From contig NZ_CP022352.1 of the NCBI RefSeq assembly GCF_002216685.1, forward strand, positions 558,001 to 622,000: DNA of 64,000 nucleotides. Direction: 5' to 3'. Positions 34,947 to 45,165 of the stretch are shown one piece after another. The notes under the pieces were generated by a model. The model was not told the DNA's origin. It saw only the letters and a program-made list of their open reading frames with translations, and searched no databases. Position 1 is the first letter of the stretch; the number at the start of each line of letters is the position of its first letter. The position numbers and the translations under genes are program-made. This stretch comes from Vibrio tarriae (GTDB lineage: Bacteria > Pseudomonadota > Gammaproteobacteria > Enterobacterales > Vibrionaceae).

Positions 34947-36101
34947 ATGAGTTTTCGCCATATAATTACCAGCATCATGGCATCGCTCTCCTTGCTACTC
35001 GGTGGGTGTTCTTTATTGGAAGTGAAGCTGGATAGCCAAACTACGCCATTGACTCAGCAAGAGTTGAATATGCGGCTGATGACTCGCGAATATGCCCACC
35101 AGTTTTTCTCTGCGGTCGAGCAAAGTGCCGATCAAATCGCTGCGCAATATGAAGCGCAAGATAAGTTGCATCAATCCTATGTCTTACTCTGGAAAATCAA
35201 TGCGGAAGAAGGTTTACAGCGTTCGGCTTATCAACTTTCACCCATGGCTGCACTGATTGATAGTTGGGTATTTACGCAACAGATGGACAATTTTTTCCAA
35301 ACAGGGAAAGGGCAATCTATTTTTAACGGTGAGCAGGCTAAGCAAACGGCAGCCCGATTAACTCGCGATATGGAGCAATTGGCTCAGTCGTTGCTGAAAA
35401 AAGAGCGTTATCAAACGACGCAAACCTTTGTGAAATCTTTTGCTGTCGCGCACCCTTTTACTGATCTCACTTTCACGCGCACTCCGGCTTATCGAGCTTG
35501 GTTGCAAGAGAATCAGATTGATGAAGCGCAAGCCATTTCCACATTGGGAACTATGCCAGAAGCGATGAGTGATGTTTCGGATCGGCTCAGTCTAGTATCG
35601 GAACAGACCCCGAAAATCATGACGTGGAAAGCGCAGTTGATTGCGATGAATAGTGCGCTGAGTGGCGAGCAATTGACGGAAACGCTACAAAGCATTCAAG
35701 CTTCATCCGCATCATTTCAAGATTTCGTGAATAATAATCCTGAATACATGCGCAACCTTGCAGAATATATGGTCATTGAGCTGCAACCCTTGGTGGAAGA
35801 TATTGACCAGAAAACCCAGCAACACTTGGATAAACTCAGTGATGAGCGAGCGGCGTTGGAGGTGATGGTAGCCAGAGAGCGAGCTGAAATCGCGGCGATT
35901 ATCCATACCGAACGTGCACAATTTGCCGCCGATATCGATCAGATTTCGCAGAATGTGTTGGCGTTAGCGATGGATAAAGTCACGCAATTTATTAAGAGCA
36001 CCATCATATACTTTGTGCTGTTTATCGGGGTGATCTTTTTTGCCCCGCTCGGTCTGGGTTACTGGCTGGGTAAACGCTCTACTGGAAAACGAACAAGCTA
36101 A
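34947..36101 (+). CDS. lipoprotein with coiled coil and C-terminal transmembrane helix
   Basis: Start is the ATG at 34947, with AGGAGG 6 bases upstream; an ATG 7 codons earlier has no such site. The 384 residues begin with a lipoprotein signal (MASLSLLLGGC, lipobox LGGC). A mostly helical body follows, then a charged coiled coil (about 255-340, KLSDERAALEVMVARERAEI) and a transmembrane helix near the end (IIYFVLFIGVIFFAPLGLGYWLG). The combination of an acylated N-terminus and a C-terminal membrane anchor is unusual and suggests a protein tethered at both ends. Function not recognised. Confidence 0.8.
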   Translation: MSFRHIITSIMASLSLLLGGCSLLEVKLDSQTTPLTQQELNMRLMTREYAHQFFSAVEQSADQIAAQYEAQDKLHQSYVLLWKINAEEGLQRSAYQLSPMAALIDSWVFTQQMDNFFQTGKGQSIFNGEQAKQTAARLTRDMEQLAQSLLKKERYQTTQTFVKSFAVAHPFTDLTFTRTPAYRAWLQENQIDEAQAISTLGTMPEAMSDVSDRLSLVSEQTPKIMTWKAQLIAMNSALSGEQLTETLQSIQASSASFQDFVNNNPEYMRNLAEYMVIELQPLVEDIDQKTQQHLDKLSDERAALEVMVARERAEIAAIIHTERAQFAADIDQISQNVLALAMDKVTQFIKSTIIYFVLFIGVIFFAPLGLGYWLGKRSTGKRTS

Positions 36102-36115
36102 GTTGTTCTGTAATA

Positions 36116-36142
36116 GAAAAAGGCGGGATTCCCGCCTTTTTG
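36116..36142. terminator. bidirectional terminator
   Basis: AAAAAGGCGGGA/TCCCGCCTTTTT forms a compact stem-loop with A-run before and T-run after, between the convergent lipoprotein and TrmY-like genes. Confidence 0.9.
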
Positions 36143-36194
36143 CTTGTATGCTACCAATTGGGCGAATGTTTATTTCGCCCACAAATTGTTCTGC

Positions 36195-36800
36195 TTACCA
36201 ACCCGCTTCTTGGTGATCAATCTCGTTATGGATGAGGGTGACACACTGTGAAGCAAACAGCATTTTGGGGCCAAGGCTGATTTTTTCTACCCCGAGACGC
36301 TTCATCGAGTTACCGCTCTTTTTCGGCATCGGGATATGGTCGGTCAGAATAAAACACGGGTTCGGGCCAATCTTAATATCGCGAATGGAATCGCCTTTTT
36401 TATCCATCATGTACAGCGAATGATGCTCCGCCAGCTCACCGAGTAGGGCTTCAAAGCTGATGGTACGCACGGTTAAGCCCGGTTGAACCACACGCGTTTG
36501 TTCTTTGCCCATGCCAACAGAGGCATCCAGCGCTTTCACCAATAGAGCTATCAAGGCCGCTTCATGGAAGCCGCCCACATCGCTGATTTCATTCGCTTCG
36601 ACGGTGATGGTGCGTGAATAATCGCGCGTGCTTTCCAATACCAGATGAATCACCACATCTTCACGATGCGACTGCGCGGTAAACAGGCTGTTCATCATGC
36701 AGTGCGCTAAAATTTCGGTATGGCATTTGCCACCAATTTCGTCCAGTAGGCGTTGGCTATCGGTCGGTGCGGAGCGAGCTCGAAGGATAAAACTGCGCAT
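36195..36800 (-). CDS. TrmY-like pseudouridine methyltransferase (UPF0217/DUF358)
   Basis: The SPOUT-fold family includes archaeal TrmY, which methylates N1 of pseudouridine 54 in tRNA. The 201-residue protein shows the family start (MRSFILRARSAPT), HLVLESTRDYSRTI, DVGGFHEAALIALL and the C-terminal cofactor-knot sequence ILTDHIPMPKKSGNS. I choose the ATG at 36800 and not the one four codons earlier, following the family start. In bacteria position 54 is normally m5U, so the RNA target in this organism is an open question. It is transcribed alone. Confidence 0.85.
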   Translation of the reverse strand: MRSFILRARSAPTDSQRLLDEIGGKCHTEILAHCMMNSLFTAQSHREDVVIHLVLESTRDYSRTITVEANEISDVGGFHEAALIALLVKALDASVGMGKEQTRVVQPGLTVRTISFEALLGELAEHHSLYMMDKKGDSIRDIKIGPNPCFILTDHIPMPKKSGNSMKRLGVEKISLGPKMLFASQCVTLIHNEIDHQEAGW

Positions 36801-36905
36801 GGTATTTCTCATTCGTTGTCATTCAAAGTGCGGTATTGTCGCTAAGCGCGCCGAACTTGACCAGTCTTTTATGCTGCCGGACTACGAGAGTCGTGACTCG
36901 CCGAT

Positions 36906-37811
36906 TTATTCGATGACGCTCTGCTCAAAATAACGCTTACTGAACTCAATAAACCGCTTTAAGCGCACCGGTTGATATTTGTCTTTATGGTAGATCAGGG
37001 AAAACTCAACGCTTGGGATATGCCAATCCAGAAACACTTCGACCAATTCGCCGCGGGCGATCTCTTGGTGGCAGTAGAAAGTGGGTACGCGAATGATGCC
37101 GTTATGCGCCAATGCTGCTCGAACTAACACTCGGCCGTTTTTACACTGTAAATCTCCATCAACAGGCACATCGAGAGTTTGCTTCGTCTCTTGGTGTTGG
37201 TAGCTCCAACGTTTTACCGAACCGGTTAAGCAGCGATGCTCGGCGAGTTGTTTGGGATGTTGAGGTTGACCACACTGCGTAAAGTACGTGGGGCTAGCGA
37301 GCGTGCTCATGCGGATTTCAGTGAGTTTACGCGCCACAAAGCTGGCATCTTCTAATTTGCCCATCCGAAATGCTACGTCAAAGCCTTCTTCAATCAAATC
37401 AACACGATGACTACTGAAATCAAGGTGAATACGCACATCGGGGTTTTCCTGCATAAAAGCACTGCAAATATCGGCAATTAACTCTTCCCCAATATGCCCG
37501 CCCACACTGTTGATGCGTAGCTCACCGCGCGCTTCTTGCACATCATCTACAGCGGCTAACACGGCTTGTTCAATACTGCTCAGGGCTTGTTCACATTGAC
37601 GATAGAAGAGTTCTCCGGCATCCGTGAGCGAAAGGCTGCGTGTGGTGCGGATGACAAGAGTGACGCCCATGCTGTTTTCCAACTGGCTCAACTGGCGTGA
37701 AACATGTGAGCGAGAAACCTCTAGCTCTTCCGCCGCTTTGGTGAAATTGCCGAGTTTGGCAATCAGTACAAAGGCGCGAATGTCGGCCAGATTGAGTTGG
37801 TTAAGTTGCAT
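36906..37811 (-). CDS. LysR-family regulator, divergent to an SDR gene
   Basis: The 301-residue protein has the N-terminal winged HTH (LADIRAFVLIAKLGNFTKAAEELEVSRSHVSRQLSQLE) and the LysR substrate-binding domain. It is of the group that often controls the adjacent divergent gene, here the short-chain dehydrogenase starting 148 bp away. Effector unknown. Confidence 0.92.
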   Translation of the reverse strand: MQLNQLNLADIRAFVLIAKLGNFTKAAEELEVSRSHVSRQLSQLENSMGVTLVIRTTRSLSLTDAGELFYRQCEQALSSIEQAVLAAVDDVQEARGELRINSVGGHIGEELIADICSAFMQENPDVRIHLDFSSHRVDLIEEGFDVAFRMGKLEDASFVARKLTEIRMSTLASPTYFTQCGQPQHPKQLAEHRCLTGSVKRWSYQHQETKQTLDVPVDGDLQCKNGRVLVRAALAHNGIIRVPTFYCHQEIARGELVEVFLDWHIPSVEFSLIYHKDKYQPVRLKRFIEFSKRYFEQSVIE

Positions 37812-37958
37812 TGAGAGTCCCTTTTATTTGTCATTATATGGCAACAGTTTGTGAACCTGTCGACTATATATCAACAATCTGCTTTCGCCTAGACTGCACG
37901 CATTGCAACGAACTCCTGTGTTCAGGAGAATTTTTCTCAGAATCAATAAGGTAATCCC

Positions 37959-38678
37959 ATGAAATCATTAGTCGTTATTACAGGTGCAAGTTCTGGTATT
38001 GGTGAAGCTATCGCACGCCGTTTCAGTGAAGCGGGTCATCCACTGCTGTTGGTGGCACGCCGTGTGGAGCGTTTAGAGGCGCTGAATCTGCCCAATACAC
38101 TGTGTGAAAAAGTGGATGTGACGGAGGCCGCGACCTTAGTGGCTACGATTGGGAAAGCCGAAGCGCTGTATGGCCCTGCGGATCTGCTGGTGAACAATGC
38201 TGGTGTCATGCTGCTTGGGCAGATTGATACTCAAGAAGCGAATGAATGGAAGCGCATGTTTGATGTGAATGTGCTAGGCCTGCTCAATAGTATGCACGCC
38301 GTGTTGGCCGATATGAAAGAGCGCAACCACGGTACGATCGTGAACATCAGTTCTATTGCGGGTAAGAAAACCTTCCCGAATCATGCTGCTTACTGTGGAA
38401 CTAAGTTTGCGGTACATGCGATTTCTGAAAACGTGCGTGAGGAAGTGGCCGCCAGCAATGTGCGCGTGACGACGATTGCTCCAGGAGCGGTAGAAACAGA
38501 GCTGCTTTCACACACCACATCAAGCGAAATTAAGGAGGGCTACGATGCTTGGAAAGTGGATATGGGCGGTGTGTTGGCAGCGGATGATGTGGCGCGTGCG
38601 GTGCTGTTTGCTTATCAGCAGCCACAAAATGTGTGCATTCGTGAGATTGCGTTGGCACCGACTAAACAGCAGCCATAG
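37959..38678 (+). CDS. short-chain dehydrogenase/reductase
   Basis: The 239-residue NAD(P)-dependent oxidoreductase has the classical SDR motifs: TGASSGIGEAIARRF for cofactor binding, NNAGV, the catalytic Ser in NISSIAG and YxxxK in YCGTKFA. It resembles the YdfG/serine-dehydrogenase-like clade (clan often annotated as oxidoreductase). Expression is probably set by the divergent LysR regulator. Substrate unknown. Confidence 0.92.
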   Translation: MKSLVVITGASSGIGEAIARRFSEAGHPLLLVARRVERLEALNLPNTLCEKVDVTEAATLVATIGKAEALYGPADLLVNNAGVMLLGQIDTQEANEWKRMFDVNVLGLLNSMHAVLADMKERNHGTIVNISSIAGKKTFPNHAAYCGTKFAVHAISENVREEVAASNVRVTTIAPGAVETELLSHTTSSEIKEGYDAWKVDMGGVLAADDVARAVLFAYQQPQNVCIREIALAPTKQQP

Positions 38679-38722
38679 TCGCACATGGATGAAATGTTCA
38701 TCCAACGTTGAACAGTTGAAGA

Positions 38723-38748
38723 GAGCGATCTGAGAGGGTCGCTTTTTT
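38723..38748 (+). terminator. Rho-independent terminator after the SDR gene
   Basis: AGCGA and TCGCT pair around TCTGAGAGGG and are followed by TTTTT. Confidence 0.75.
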
Positions 38749-38947
38749 GCTAATTAATCAACTTGTTGAGCTTGAATTATTAATGAGCCTACAACTTTTG
38801 TTGTATTTTTTTTGTGAAAAGAAAGTGTGCTAGCTATGCTTGTTATGAGTGTTCATTCCTATTACAAAATAGTTTTAATTTGATGACATATTTCGTTGGC
38901 GAATTTTTGAATCTAAGCAGGGCTGAATATTTTTCAGGGGTACAATA

Positions 38948-41251
38948 ATGAAAATTGCCAACAAAATCGTGTTTTCAATGACTTTACTTTCAGTTATTGC
39001 GGTGGTTCTTGCAGGGGTGTGGATCGGTTGGAGTGCGGTAAATCTTTCCAAGCAAGCGATCTATCAACGAGCATCCCATCAACTTTTGTCGGTACGAGAA
39101 ACCAAAAAAACTGAAATTGAGCGCTATTTAAAACGAGTTGCTGGTCAGTTGATCACACTCGCCAATGTCGTTTCGACAGTTGATGCGATGGAAAAGTTAA
39201 CCCAGGCCTACCAAGCTTACCCCGTTGATCAAGTTCCTGCTTCTTCGTTTAGTGCTTTGAAGGATTACTACACAGCTCAATTTGGTCAGAATTACCAGAA
39301 GTTAAATAACGGCCAAGAAGCAAACCCGTTAACGCGTTTGAGCCTGTTATCCAAACCTGCGGAATCGTTACAAGCACGTTATATCGCCAGCAACCCTAAT
39401 CCGCTCGGTTCCAAGCATGAATGGGTGAGTGATTCGCTAGGCAGCGAGTATGATGCTCTACATCAAAAGTACCATCCTGGAATTAAGCAGTATCTGGAGC
39501 AGTTCGGTTTATACGATGTGTTTATGGTCGATAACGACGGTAATGTGGTGTATACCGTATTCAAAGAGCTTGATTTTGCGACTAATTTACTTAATGGGCC
39601 CTACAAAGATAGCGGGCTAGCAAGAGCTTATGTGCAAGCCCAAACATTAGCCAATAATCAGTATTACCTCGATGATTTTGCTCCTTACTATCCTTCTTAT
39701 GAGGCTGCGGCTTCGTTCATTTCGACCCCTATTTTTAACGGTAGCACCCGAGTCGGGGTACTTATCTTTCAGATGCCAGTGGATGAAATCAATAGCATTA
39801 TGACGTTCGATTCACGCTGGAAAGAGAACGGGCTGGGCAAAACGGGGCAGAGTTATTTAGTGGGCAGTGATCAACTGATGCGCAGCCAGCCTCGTTTATT
39901 ATTGGAAGATGAATCGGCCTTCATTGGGTCATTAGCGAGCGACAGAGCGGCAGTCAATCAAATTCGCAGTAAACACTCAGCGATTGGCTTGCTTAAGGTC
40001 AGTTCACAAGCGGTGGACAATGCCTTGAAAGGAGAAAATGGGCTAGTGATGGAGAGTCACATTTTGGGCACTGCTTTACTTTCCGCATACACTCCACTTG
40101 ATGCATTGGGTCTACGCTGGGCGCTGGTTACTGAAATACAGGCGGATGAAGCCTTGACGGATGTTGCGAAGCTTTCCAACGAAGTGATTGTGAAAGTGCT
40201 GGTCGCCATCGTCGTCGGTGCGGTTATTGCGACACTTGCGGCGCTGATGGTGGGCAATGGGATTTCTAAACCCATTCGTGATTCGATTAGCCAGATTCAA
40301 CTGATGAGTCGAGATAATGATTTAACCATGCGGTTGTCCGAACAAGGCAGTGATGAAATCCGTCAGTTGGCGCAAGCGCTCAATAGCATGTTGAACCATC
40401 TGCAAGAGACTATTCGTCAGTTTGCGCAAGCGACTGATAAATTGAATTCCCATACCCAAGTTATTGCACACAATATGACGGGAGCGCGTAATTCGGTTTC
40501 CGACCAGCACGAACGCACCGAATCTGTGGTCACCGCGGTGAACGAAATGAGCGCGTCGATTACCGAAGTTTCTGAATTTGCGCAGCGAGCAGCAACGTTC
40601 GTGCAGGAAGCCAATCAAAAGGGCCACGGCGGTGTCTCGGTGGGCAATGAGCTAGCACGAGATATGACATCAATAAACCAACAAATGGCCTCGGCCGTTG
40701 AAGCGATTTCACGGCTAAATCATGAAAGCCAATCTATCGCCTCGGTACTGGATGTGATCCAAGCCATTGCCGAGCAGACCAACTTGTTGGCCTTGAATGC
40801 CGCAATTGAGGCCGCTCGTGCTGGAGAGCAAGGGCGAGGTTTTGCGGTAGTAGCGGATGAGGTGCGTAACCTTGCTGCAAAAACGCAAACATCGACCGAA
40901 GAGATCCGCAATAAAATTGATCGCTTGCAACAGGAAACACAATCTGTAGTCAGTTGTATCGAAGGGGCGAATAATACCGTGCTTCGCGGTGTCACGACCT
41001 GTAACAGCAATACTGACATGCTCAAGCAGATCGTCGATATGCTCAATGACTTGAACGAGATGAACATCCAAATCGCCACTGCAACTGAGCAACAGCGTGG
41101 TGTTACCGAAGACATTAACGCCAATATGACTTCAATTTCAGATGTTTCTGCTTCCGTGACGGTTCAAGTTGGCGAGGTGGGCTCTATCGTGAATGATCTG
41201 TCTTATGAAGCGACGGAGTTAAGCAAACGGATGGGGCAGTTCCGTTATTAG
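38948..41251 (+). CDS. methyl-accepting chemotaxis protein with double Cache sensor
   Basis: A 767-residue transmembrane chemoreceptor: TM1 (about 7-29), a large periplasmic sensor (about 40-390) with dCache-like sequence ([20 protein letters not shown], then [17 protein letters not shown]), TM2 (about 415-437), HAMP, and the cytoplasmic signalling domain with the hairpin tip [34 protein letters not shown]. There is no C-terminal CheR-binding pentapeptide (ends MGQFRY). It stands alone with a long 5' region. Ligand unknown. Confidence 0.93.
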   Translation: MKIANKIVFSMTLLSVIAVVLAGVWIGWSAVNLSKQAIYQRASHQLLSVRETKKTEIERYLKRVAGQLITLANVVSTVDAMEKLTQAYQAYPVDQVPASSFSALKDYYTAQFGQNYQKLNNGQEANPLTRLSLLSKPAESLQARYIASNPNPLGSKHEWVSDSLGSEYDALHQKYHPGIKQYLEQFGLYDVFMVDNDGNVVYTVFKELDFATNLLNGPYKDSGLARAYVQAQTLANNQYYLDDFAPYYPSYEAAASFISTPIFNGSTRVGVLIFQMPVDEINSIMTFDSRWKENGLGKTGQSYLVGSDQLMRSQPRLLLEDESAFIGSLASDRAAVNQIRSKHSAIGLLKVSSQAVDNALKGENGLVMESHILGTALLSAYTPLDALGLRWALVTEIQADEALTDVAKLSNEVIVKVLVAIVVGAVIATLAALMVGNGISKPIRDSISQIQLMSRDNDLTMRLSEQGSDEIRQLAQALNSMLNHLQETIRQFAQATDKLNSHTQVIAHNMTGARNSVSDQHERTESVVTAVNEMSASITEVSEFAQRAATFVQEANQKGHGGVSVGNELARDMTSINQQMASAVEAISRLNHESQSIASVLDVIQAIAEQTNLLALNAAIEAARAGEQGRGFAVVADEVRNLAAKTQTSTEEIRNKIDRLQQETQSVVSCIEGANNTVLRGVTTCNSNTDMLKQIVDMLNDLNEMNIQIATATEQQRGVTEDINANMTSISDVSASVTVQVGEVGSIVNDLSYEATELSKRMGQFRY

Positions 41252-41263
41252 TCTCTAGAAAGC

Positions 41264-41297
41264 GTCCCCGATTGTAAAATCGGGGATTGGCTTTTAT
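41264..41297. terminator. bidirectional terminator after the chemoreceptor gene
   Basis: TCCCCGATT and AATCGGGGA pair around GTAAA; TTGGCTTTT follows on the plus strand. It overlaps the last bases of the convergent LysR gene. Confidence 0.78.
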
Positions 41298-42184
41298 GGC
41301 CACAGCAAATCTTCTTGCCAACGCTCGGCGAGAAAATCAATGAACTGTCTGACTAAAGGTGTCTGGTAACTGCGTGACAGATATACCGCCCAGATTGAAC
41401 TGCTTGGCAGATAATAGTTCGGTAGCAAGGCTTGCAGTTGTCCAGCTTGCAACAGCGGATTGGCCAAATCACAGGGTAGACGAATGATCCCCTTATGATT
41501 TAATGCGGCGCGGCACAAGGTGCCCATATCATTGGCGCGAATATTGCCATTGACCAAAACGCTAAACTGCTCGTTATTTTTTACGAAATCCCATTTATTG
41601 CCACTGATATGCACTAAGCAGTTATGGTGTGCCAAATCTTGTGGCAATTCGATAGGCGCATGTTGTACTAAATATTCCTGAGTGGCGCACACCACCATTC
41701 CGACTTCAAGCAAGCGGCGCGCGATCAAGTTTTCATCGGGCTGTTGCGTAAAGCGCAGCGCGATATCGACACGTTCATCGACCAATTGTGAAAAACGATC
41801 GGAGGCAAGCACATCAAAATGGACTTGCGGATGCAGATCGGTAAAGGCGATTACGGCATCGAGCAGCATGTTTTGTGTTAAACCTATCGGTGCCGAAATG
41901 CGAATGCTGCCGCGTAATGCCCCTGATTGCTCCAGTGCGCGCATTTCCAGCTCCATGGTCTGATGGAGAATTTGCTCACAGCGTTGTAGCGCTTCCTCAC
42001 CGGCTGCAGTCAGGCTGACTCGGCGTGTCGTACGATGCAACAAGCGCTGCTTAAGCCAATCCTCAATCTCTTGAACATGGCGCGATACCTGTAAACGGCT
42101 GAGGTTTAGGTTATCTGCCGCTTGGGTAAAACTGGCGGTATTAGCGACTTCAATAAAGCTGCGCATGGCCGTTAGGCGATCCAT
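41294..42184 (-). CDS. LysR-family regulator, divergent to an NAD(P)-binding protein
   Basis: I use the ATG at 42184 (MDRLTAMRSFIEVANTASF), the usual start for this clade, with GAGAG upstream, giving 296 residues. The HTH (FTQAADNLNLSRLQVSRHVQEIED) is followed by the ligand domain. It is divergent from the gene at 42317, its likely target. Effector unknown. Confidence 0.9.
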   Translation of the reverse strand: MDRLTAMRSFIEVANTASFTQAADNLNLSRLQVSRHVQEIEDWLKQRLLHRTTRRVSLTAAGEEALQRCEQILHQTMELEMRALEQSGALRGSIRISAPIGLTQNMLLDAVIAFTDLHPQVHFDVLASDRFSQLVDERVDIALRFTQQPDENLIARRLLEVGMVVCATQEYLVQHAPIELPQDLAHHNCLVHISGNKWDFVKNNEQFSVLVNGNIRANDMGTLCRAALNHKGIIRLPCDLANPLLQAGQLQALLPNYYLPSSSIWAVYLSRSYQTPLVRQFIDFLAERWQEDLLWP

Positions 42185-42316
42185 AAGTGCTCTCATTTGC
42201 AAACTAACTAGATACAATGTACATCATTTTTGCGCATTTATCGCTCTCGATGCGACAAACTATACTTATCCTCGTTGAACACACTCATCTAAATAGATTC
42301 AAGAGGAAGGTAAAAA

Positions 42317-42955
42317 ATGAAAGTCGCAATTCTAGGTGCATCTGGTTGGATTGGTAGTCATTTAGCTGCTGAAGCGAAAATGCGCGGACATGAAGTGGTT
42401 GCGATCGTTCGTGACCCTGCCAAAGTCACCCTCAAAGGCGTAGCGATACAGCAACTGGATATCCTAAACCCAGAGAGCTCACTCAAATCTGTGCTAGAAG
42501 GCGTGGATGCTGTGATTGCCTCTATCGGCGGTCGTGCCGCAGGCAACCATGAAATGGTCGCGAAGACCGCGCAGCGTCTACTCAATGAGCTGCCACAAGC
42601 TGGTGTTGCTCGTTTGTTATGGGTTGGTGGTGCTGGTTCTTTGGAAGTGGCTTCGGGTGTGAAATTAGTCACCGTTCCGGGTTTCCCAGAAGAGTACAAA
42701 GGTGAAGCTCTAGCACAAGGCGAAGCGTTGGAAGTTTTCCGCGCAAGCAACAGCGATGTGAACTGGACTTTCGTCAGCCCAGCGGCCGAAATTTTCCCAG
42801 GCGACAAACAAGGCCAATACCGTGTGGGTGGCGATCAACTGCTGACCGACAGCGAAGGCAACAGCCGTATTTCGGTTGCTGACTATGCGGTAGCGCTGAT
42901 TGATGAATTGGAATACGCCGATCATCCTCGCCAGCGCATTGGTGTAGCGTATTAA
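42317..42955 (+). CDS. NAD(P)H-binding atypical SDR/epimerase-like oxidoreductase
   Basis: The 212 residues begin with a Rossmann motif (MKVAILGASGWIGSHLAAEA) and follow the NmrA/YwnB-like pattern of atypical SDRs (VDAVIASIGGRA, RLLWVGGAGSLEV, WTFVSPAAEIFPGDKQGQYR). AGAGGAAGG precedes the start. Divergent from a LysR gene, as typical for redox- or aldehyde-responsive oxidoreductases. Substrate unknown. Confidence 0.88.
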   Translation: MKVAILGASGWIGSHLAAEAKMRGHEVVAIVRDPAKVTLKGVAIQQLDILNPESSLKSVLEGVDAVIASIGGRAAGNHEMVAKTAQRLLNELPQAGVARLLWVGGAGSLEVASGVKLVTVPGFPEEYKGEALAQGEALEVFRASNSDVNWTFVSPAAEIFPGDKQGQYRVGGDQLLTDSEGNSRISVADYAVALIDELEYADHPRQRIGVAY

Positions 42956-43068
42956 TCCAAACAAGCGGTTTAATCAAAGGATGGCTCAGAAAGGTGCGCG
43001 GCATCTTTCTGAGTTTTGATATCCACTTCTTATTGGACGTTACTGCGGTGTTAGCGAGATTCGCTTCT

Positions 43069-43962
43069 TCACTTTGCGAGAACAGAACGGTTAGGTTTCG
43101 AGTAGCGAAACGGCCAGAATTGGAACAGCAAGATAGCGCCCAAGATCCCCGCCAAACTCAATAGTGTACGATTATCCACAGCACCATCTTGCACTAAAAC
43201 AGACAGTAACACCCCCACGGTAGGTACCAGATAGTTACTCAAAGAGGCGTAAGCAGGGCCTTTGCTCATAATCAGTTGCATAAAGAGAATGTAAACCACA
43301 CCGCCGCAGAAGACCCCCAGATAAAGGCTAGCCAGACCGGATTGGATTGAAATGTGGCTATACGTGAGCTCACTGCTCAGTAATGCTACGGGCAGTAATT
43401 GTAGTGCCGACAGCACAATCACATCACGAGCGACCACAATGGGATTTAGTTGATCGAGTTTTTTAACCAAAATCATGCTCAGGGCGAAACTGAGCGCAGC
43501 AATAAAAATGGCCGTAGCACCATAAAAACTGCTCACGCCTTGCACCTGTAACTGGGGATAGAACAGATACAGTAAGCTTGTAAAGCCTAACATGCCGCAA
43601 ATCAGTGATTTGGCATCCAAACAAGCGTTTTTCAAAAACAGCGGAGCAAGCAAAATGGTGAGCAGTGGATTCATACCCGTAATGACGGCCGCATGGCTTG
43701 ATGGGGTTGTTTGTTGCCCCCATGCCACCAAGAGAAACGGCAAGGTAGCTTCCAATGTCGCGATTAAAAACAGCAACGGCCAGTGTCCATGTTCGCGCTT
43801 CAATTTCAACCAATAACACGCCACAATCAGGATCAGCGCACCGAAGGCTGAGCGTAGAGCGGCAATCCAAATCGCAGGGATTGATTCCAATGCAATACGA
43901 TTGAACTCGTATTGTGATCCCCACAAAATCCCGCACATAACCAACATAACTAAATATTTCAT
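43069..43962 (-). CDS. EamA/DMT-family transporter
   Basis: The 297-residue protein has ten hydrophobic segments in two EamA halves (start MKYLVMLVMCGILWGSQYEFNRIAL, second half around residue 150). The family exports amino acids, metabolites or drugs through the inner membrane. It lies 103 bp after the MDR oxidoreductase gene on the same strand and may share its transcript. Substrate unknown. Confidence 0.88.
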   Translation of the reverse strand: MKYLVMLVMCGILWGSQYEFNRIALESIPAIWIAALRSAFGALILIVACYWLKLKREHGHWPLLFLIATLEATLPFLLVAWGQQTTPSSHAAVITGMNPLLTILLAPLFLKNACLDAKSLICGMLGFTSLLYLFYPQLQVQGVSSFYGATAIFIAALSFALSMILVKKLDQLNPIVVARDVIVLSALQLLPVALLSSELTYSHISIQSGLASLYLGVFCGGVVYILFMQLIMSKGPAYASLSNYLVPTVGVLLSVLVQDGAVDNRTLLSLAGILGAILLFQFWPFRYSKPNRSVLAK

Positions 43963-44065
43963 AACGAGTCCTTATTCCTACCCATTTGCCGCTAAGCTTC
44001 AACGGCAAATGGTGCAGATGTAAATCAAGGCGCGGATGCGCCTTGGTTGTAACATCCCGCCACGG

Positions 44066-44998
44066 CTAAATTTGCAGGACAATTTTTCCTTGCACGTGTT
44101 CGGTTTCAGACAATGCATGCGCTTGTGCCACTTGCTCAAAAGGCATTTCTTGAATGTTCGGCAGTCGGATCTCACCGTTATCAATCAGTGTGGCAATGTG
44201 TGATAACTGCTCGCCACTTGGCATCACCAGTACGCGCTCGTGGGCAAAAGTGTAGTGAGCCGGGATCTGGTGTGTTTTTAGCGTTGAAATGTATTTGCCT
44301 GATGGCTTCACTGTGTCGTAGATACCACGCGCATCGTTATCCACCACATCAAACACATAATCAAACTGACCAAGTGTTTGCAGATAATTGGGTAATCGGT
44401 AATCCACCACTTCTTCAGCACCGAGTGATTTAAGGTAGTTATGATTATTGGCAGAGGCGATGGCGGTTACCTTCGCACCTAAGTGAACCGAAAACTGTAC
44501 TGCGAAGCTCCCTACACCGCCACTGGCTCCGTGAATGAGAATTGATTGTCCTGGTTTTATCTCAGCTAACTGGGTTATGGCTTGCCACGCCGTTAATGAA
44601 GTAAGGGGCACCGCAGCAGCCTGAGCAAAGGTGAGAGTGCGTGGTTTTTTCGCCACTAAAGACGCATCAACACGGATGTATTGTGCATAAGCGCCATCTT
44701 TGGTTAAGTCACCAAAAGCAAACACTTCGTCTCCAATTTGAAACTGCGAAACTTGTTTCCCAATTTGAACCACTACTCCAGAAAGATCCCAACCTAGGAT
44801 CAGCGGTAGTTGATGCAAGTTCTCACTCGCTAACCAGCCTTCACGCACTTTCCAGTCAACAGGATTGATCCCGCTGTATTTCACCGCGATCAGCACATCA
44901 TGTACGCCGATTTTGGGAATCGCCACTTGCTCTGTAAGTAGGGTTTGTTGCCCTCCGTATTGATGTATACGGATCGCTTTCATGGTTGTCACATCCAT
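44066..44998 (-). CDS. zinc-independent MDR-family NADP-dependent oxidoreductase
   Basis: The 310 residues have the GroES-like N-terminal domain (YSGINPVDWKVREG) and Rossmann domain (SILIHGASGGVGSFAVQFSVHLGAKVTAIA) of quinone oxidoreductase-like medium-chain reductases, without zinc ligands. Start is the ATG at 44998 with AGGAG 8 bases upstream. It is probably co-transcribed with the downstream DMT transporter. It is divergent from the DsbA-fold/WrbA pair; together these look like a redox-stress group. Confidence 0.9.
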   Translation of the reverse strand: MDVTTMKAIRIHQYGGQQTLLTEQVAIPKIGVHDVLIAVKYSGINPVDWKVREGWLASENLHQLPLILGWDLSGVVVQIGKQVSQFQIGDEVFAFGDLTKDGAYAQYIRVDASLVAKKPRTLTFAQAAAVPLTSLTAWQAITQLAEIKPGQSILIHGASGGVGSFAVQFSVHLGAKVTAIASANNHNYLKSLGAEEVVDYRLPNYLQTLGQFDYVFDVVDNDARGIYDTVKPSGKYISTLKTHQIPAHYTFAHERVLVMPSGEQLSHIATLIDNGEIRLPNIQEMPFEQVAQAHALSETEHVQGKIVLQI

Positions 44999-45165
44999 TT
45001 TTGTTGCTCCTCACTGTCATACTTAAGTCATTGGGTGTGAAACAAGAGTAAGGAGATGAGGCGATTATTTCTTCGCAAAAAGTAGGTAGGTATTAGTCAC
45101 TTTGTTCATTCGTCGTAAGGCAAAAACCGCCTTAGGATGAAAGCACATTCACAGAGGATACGACT

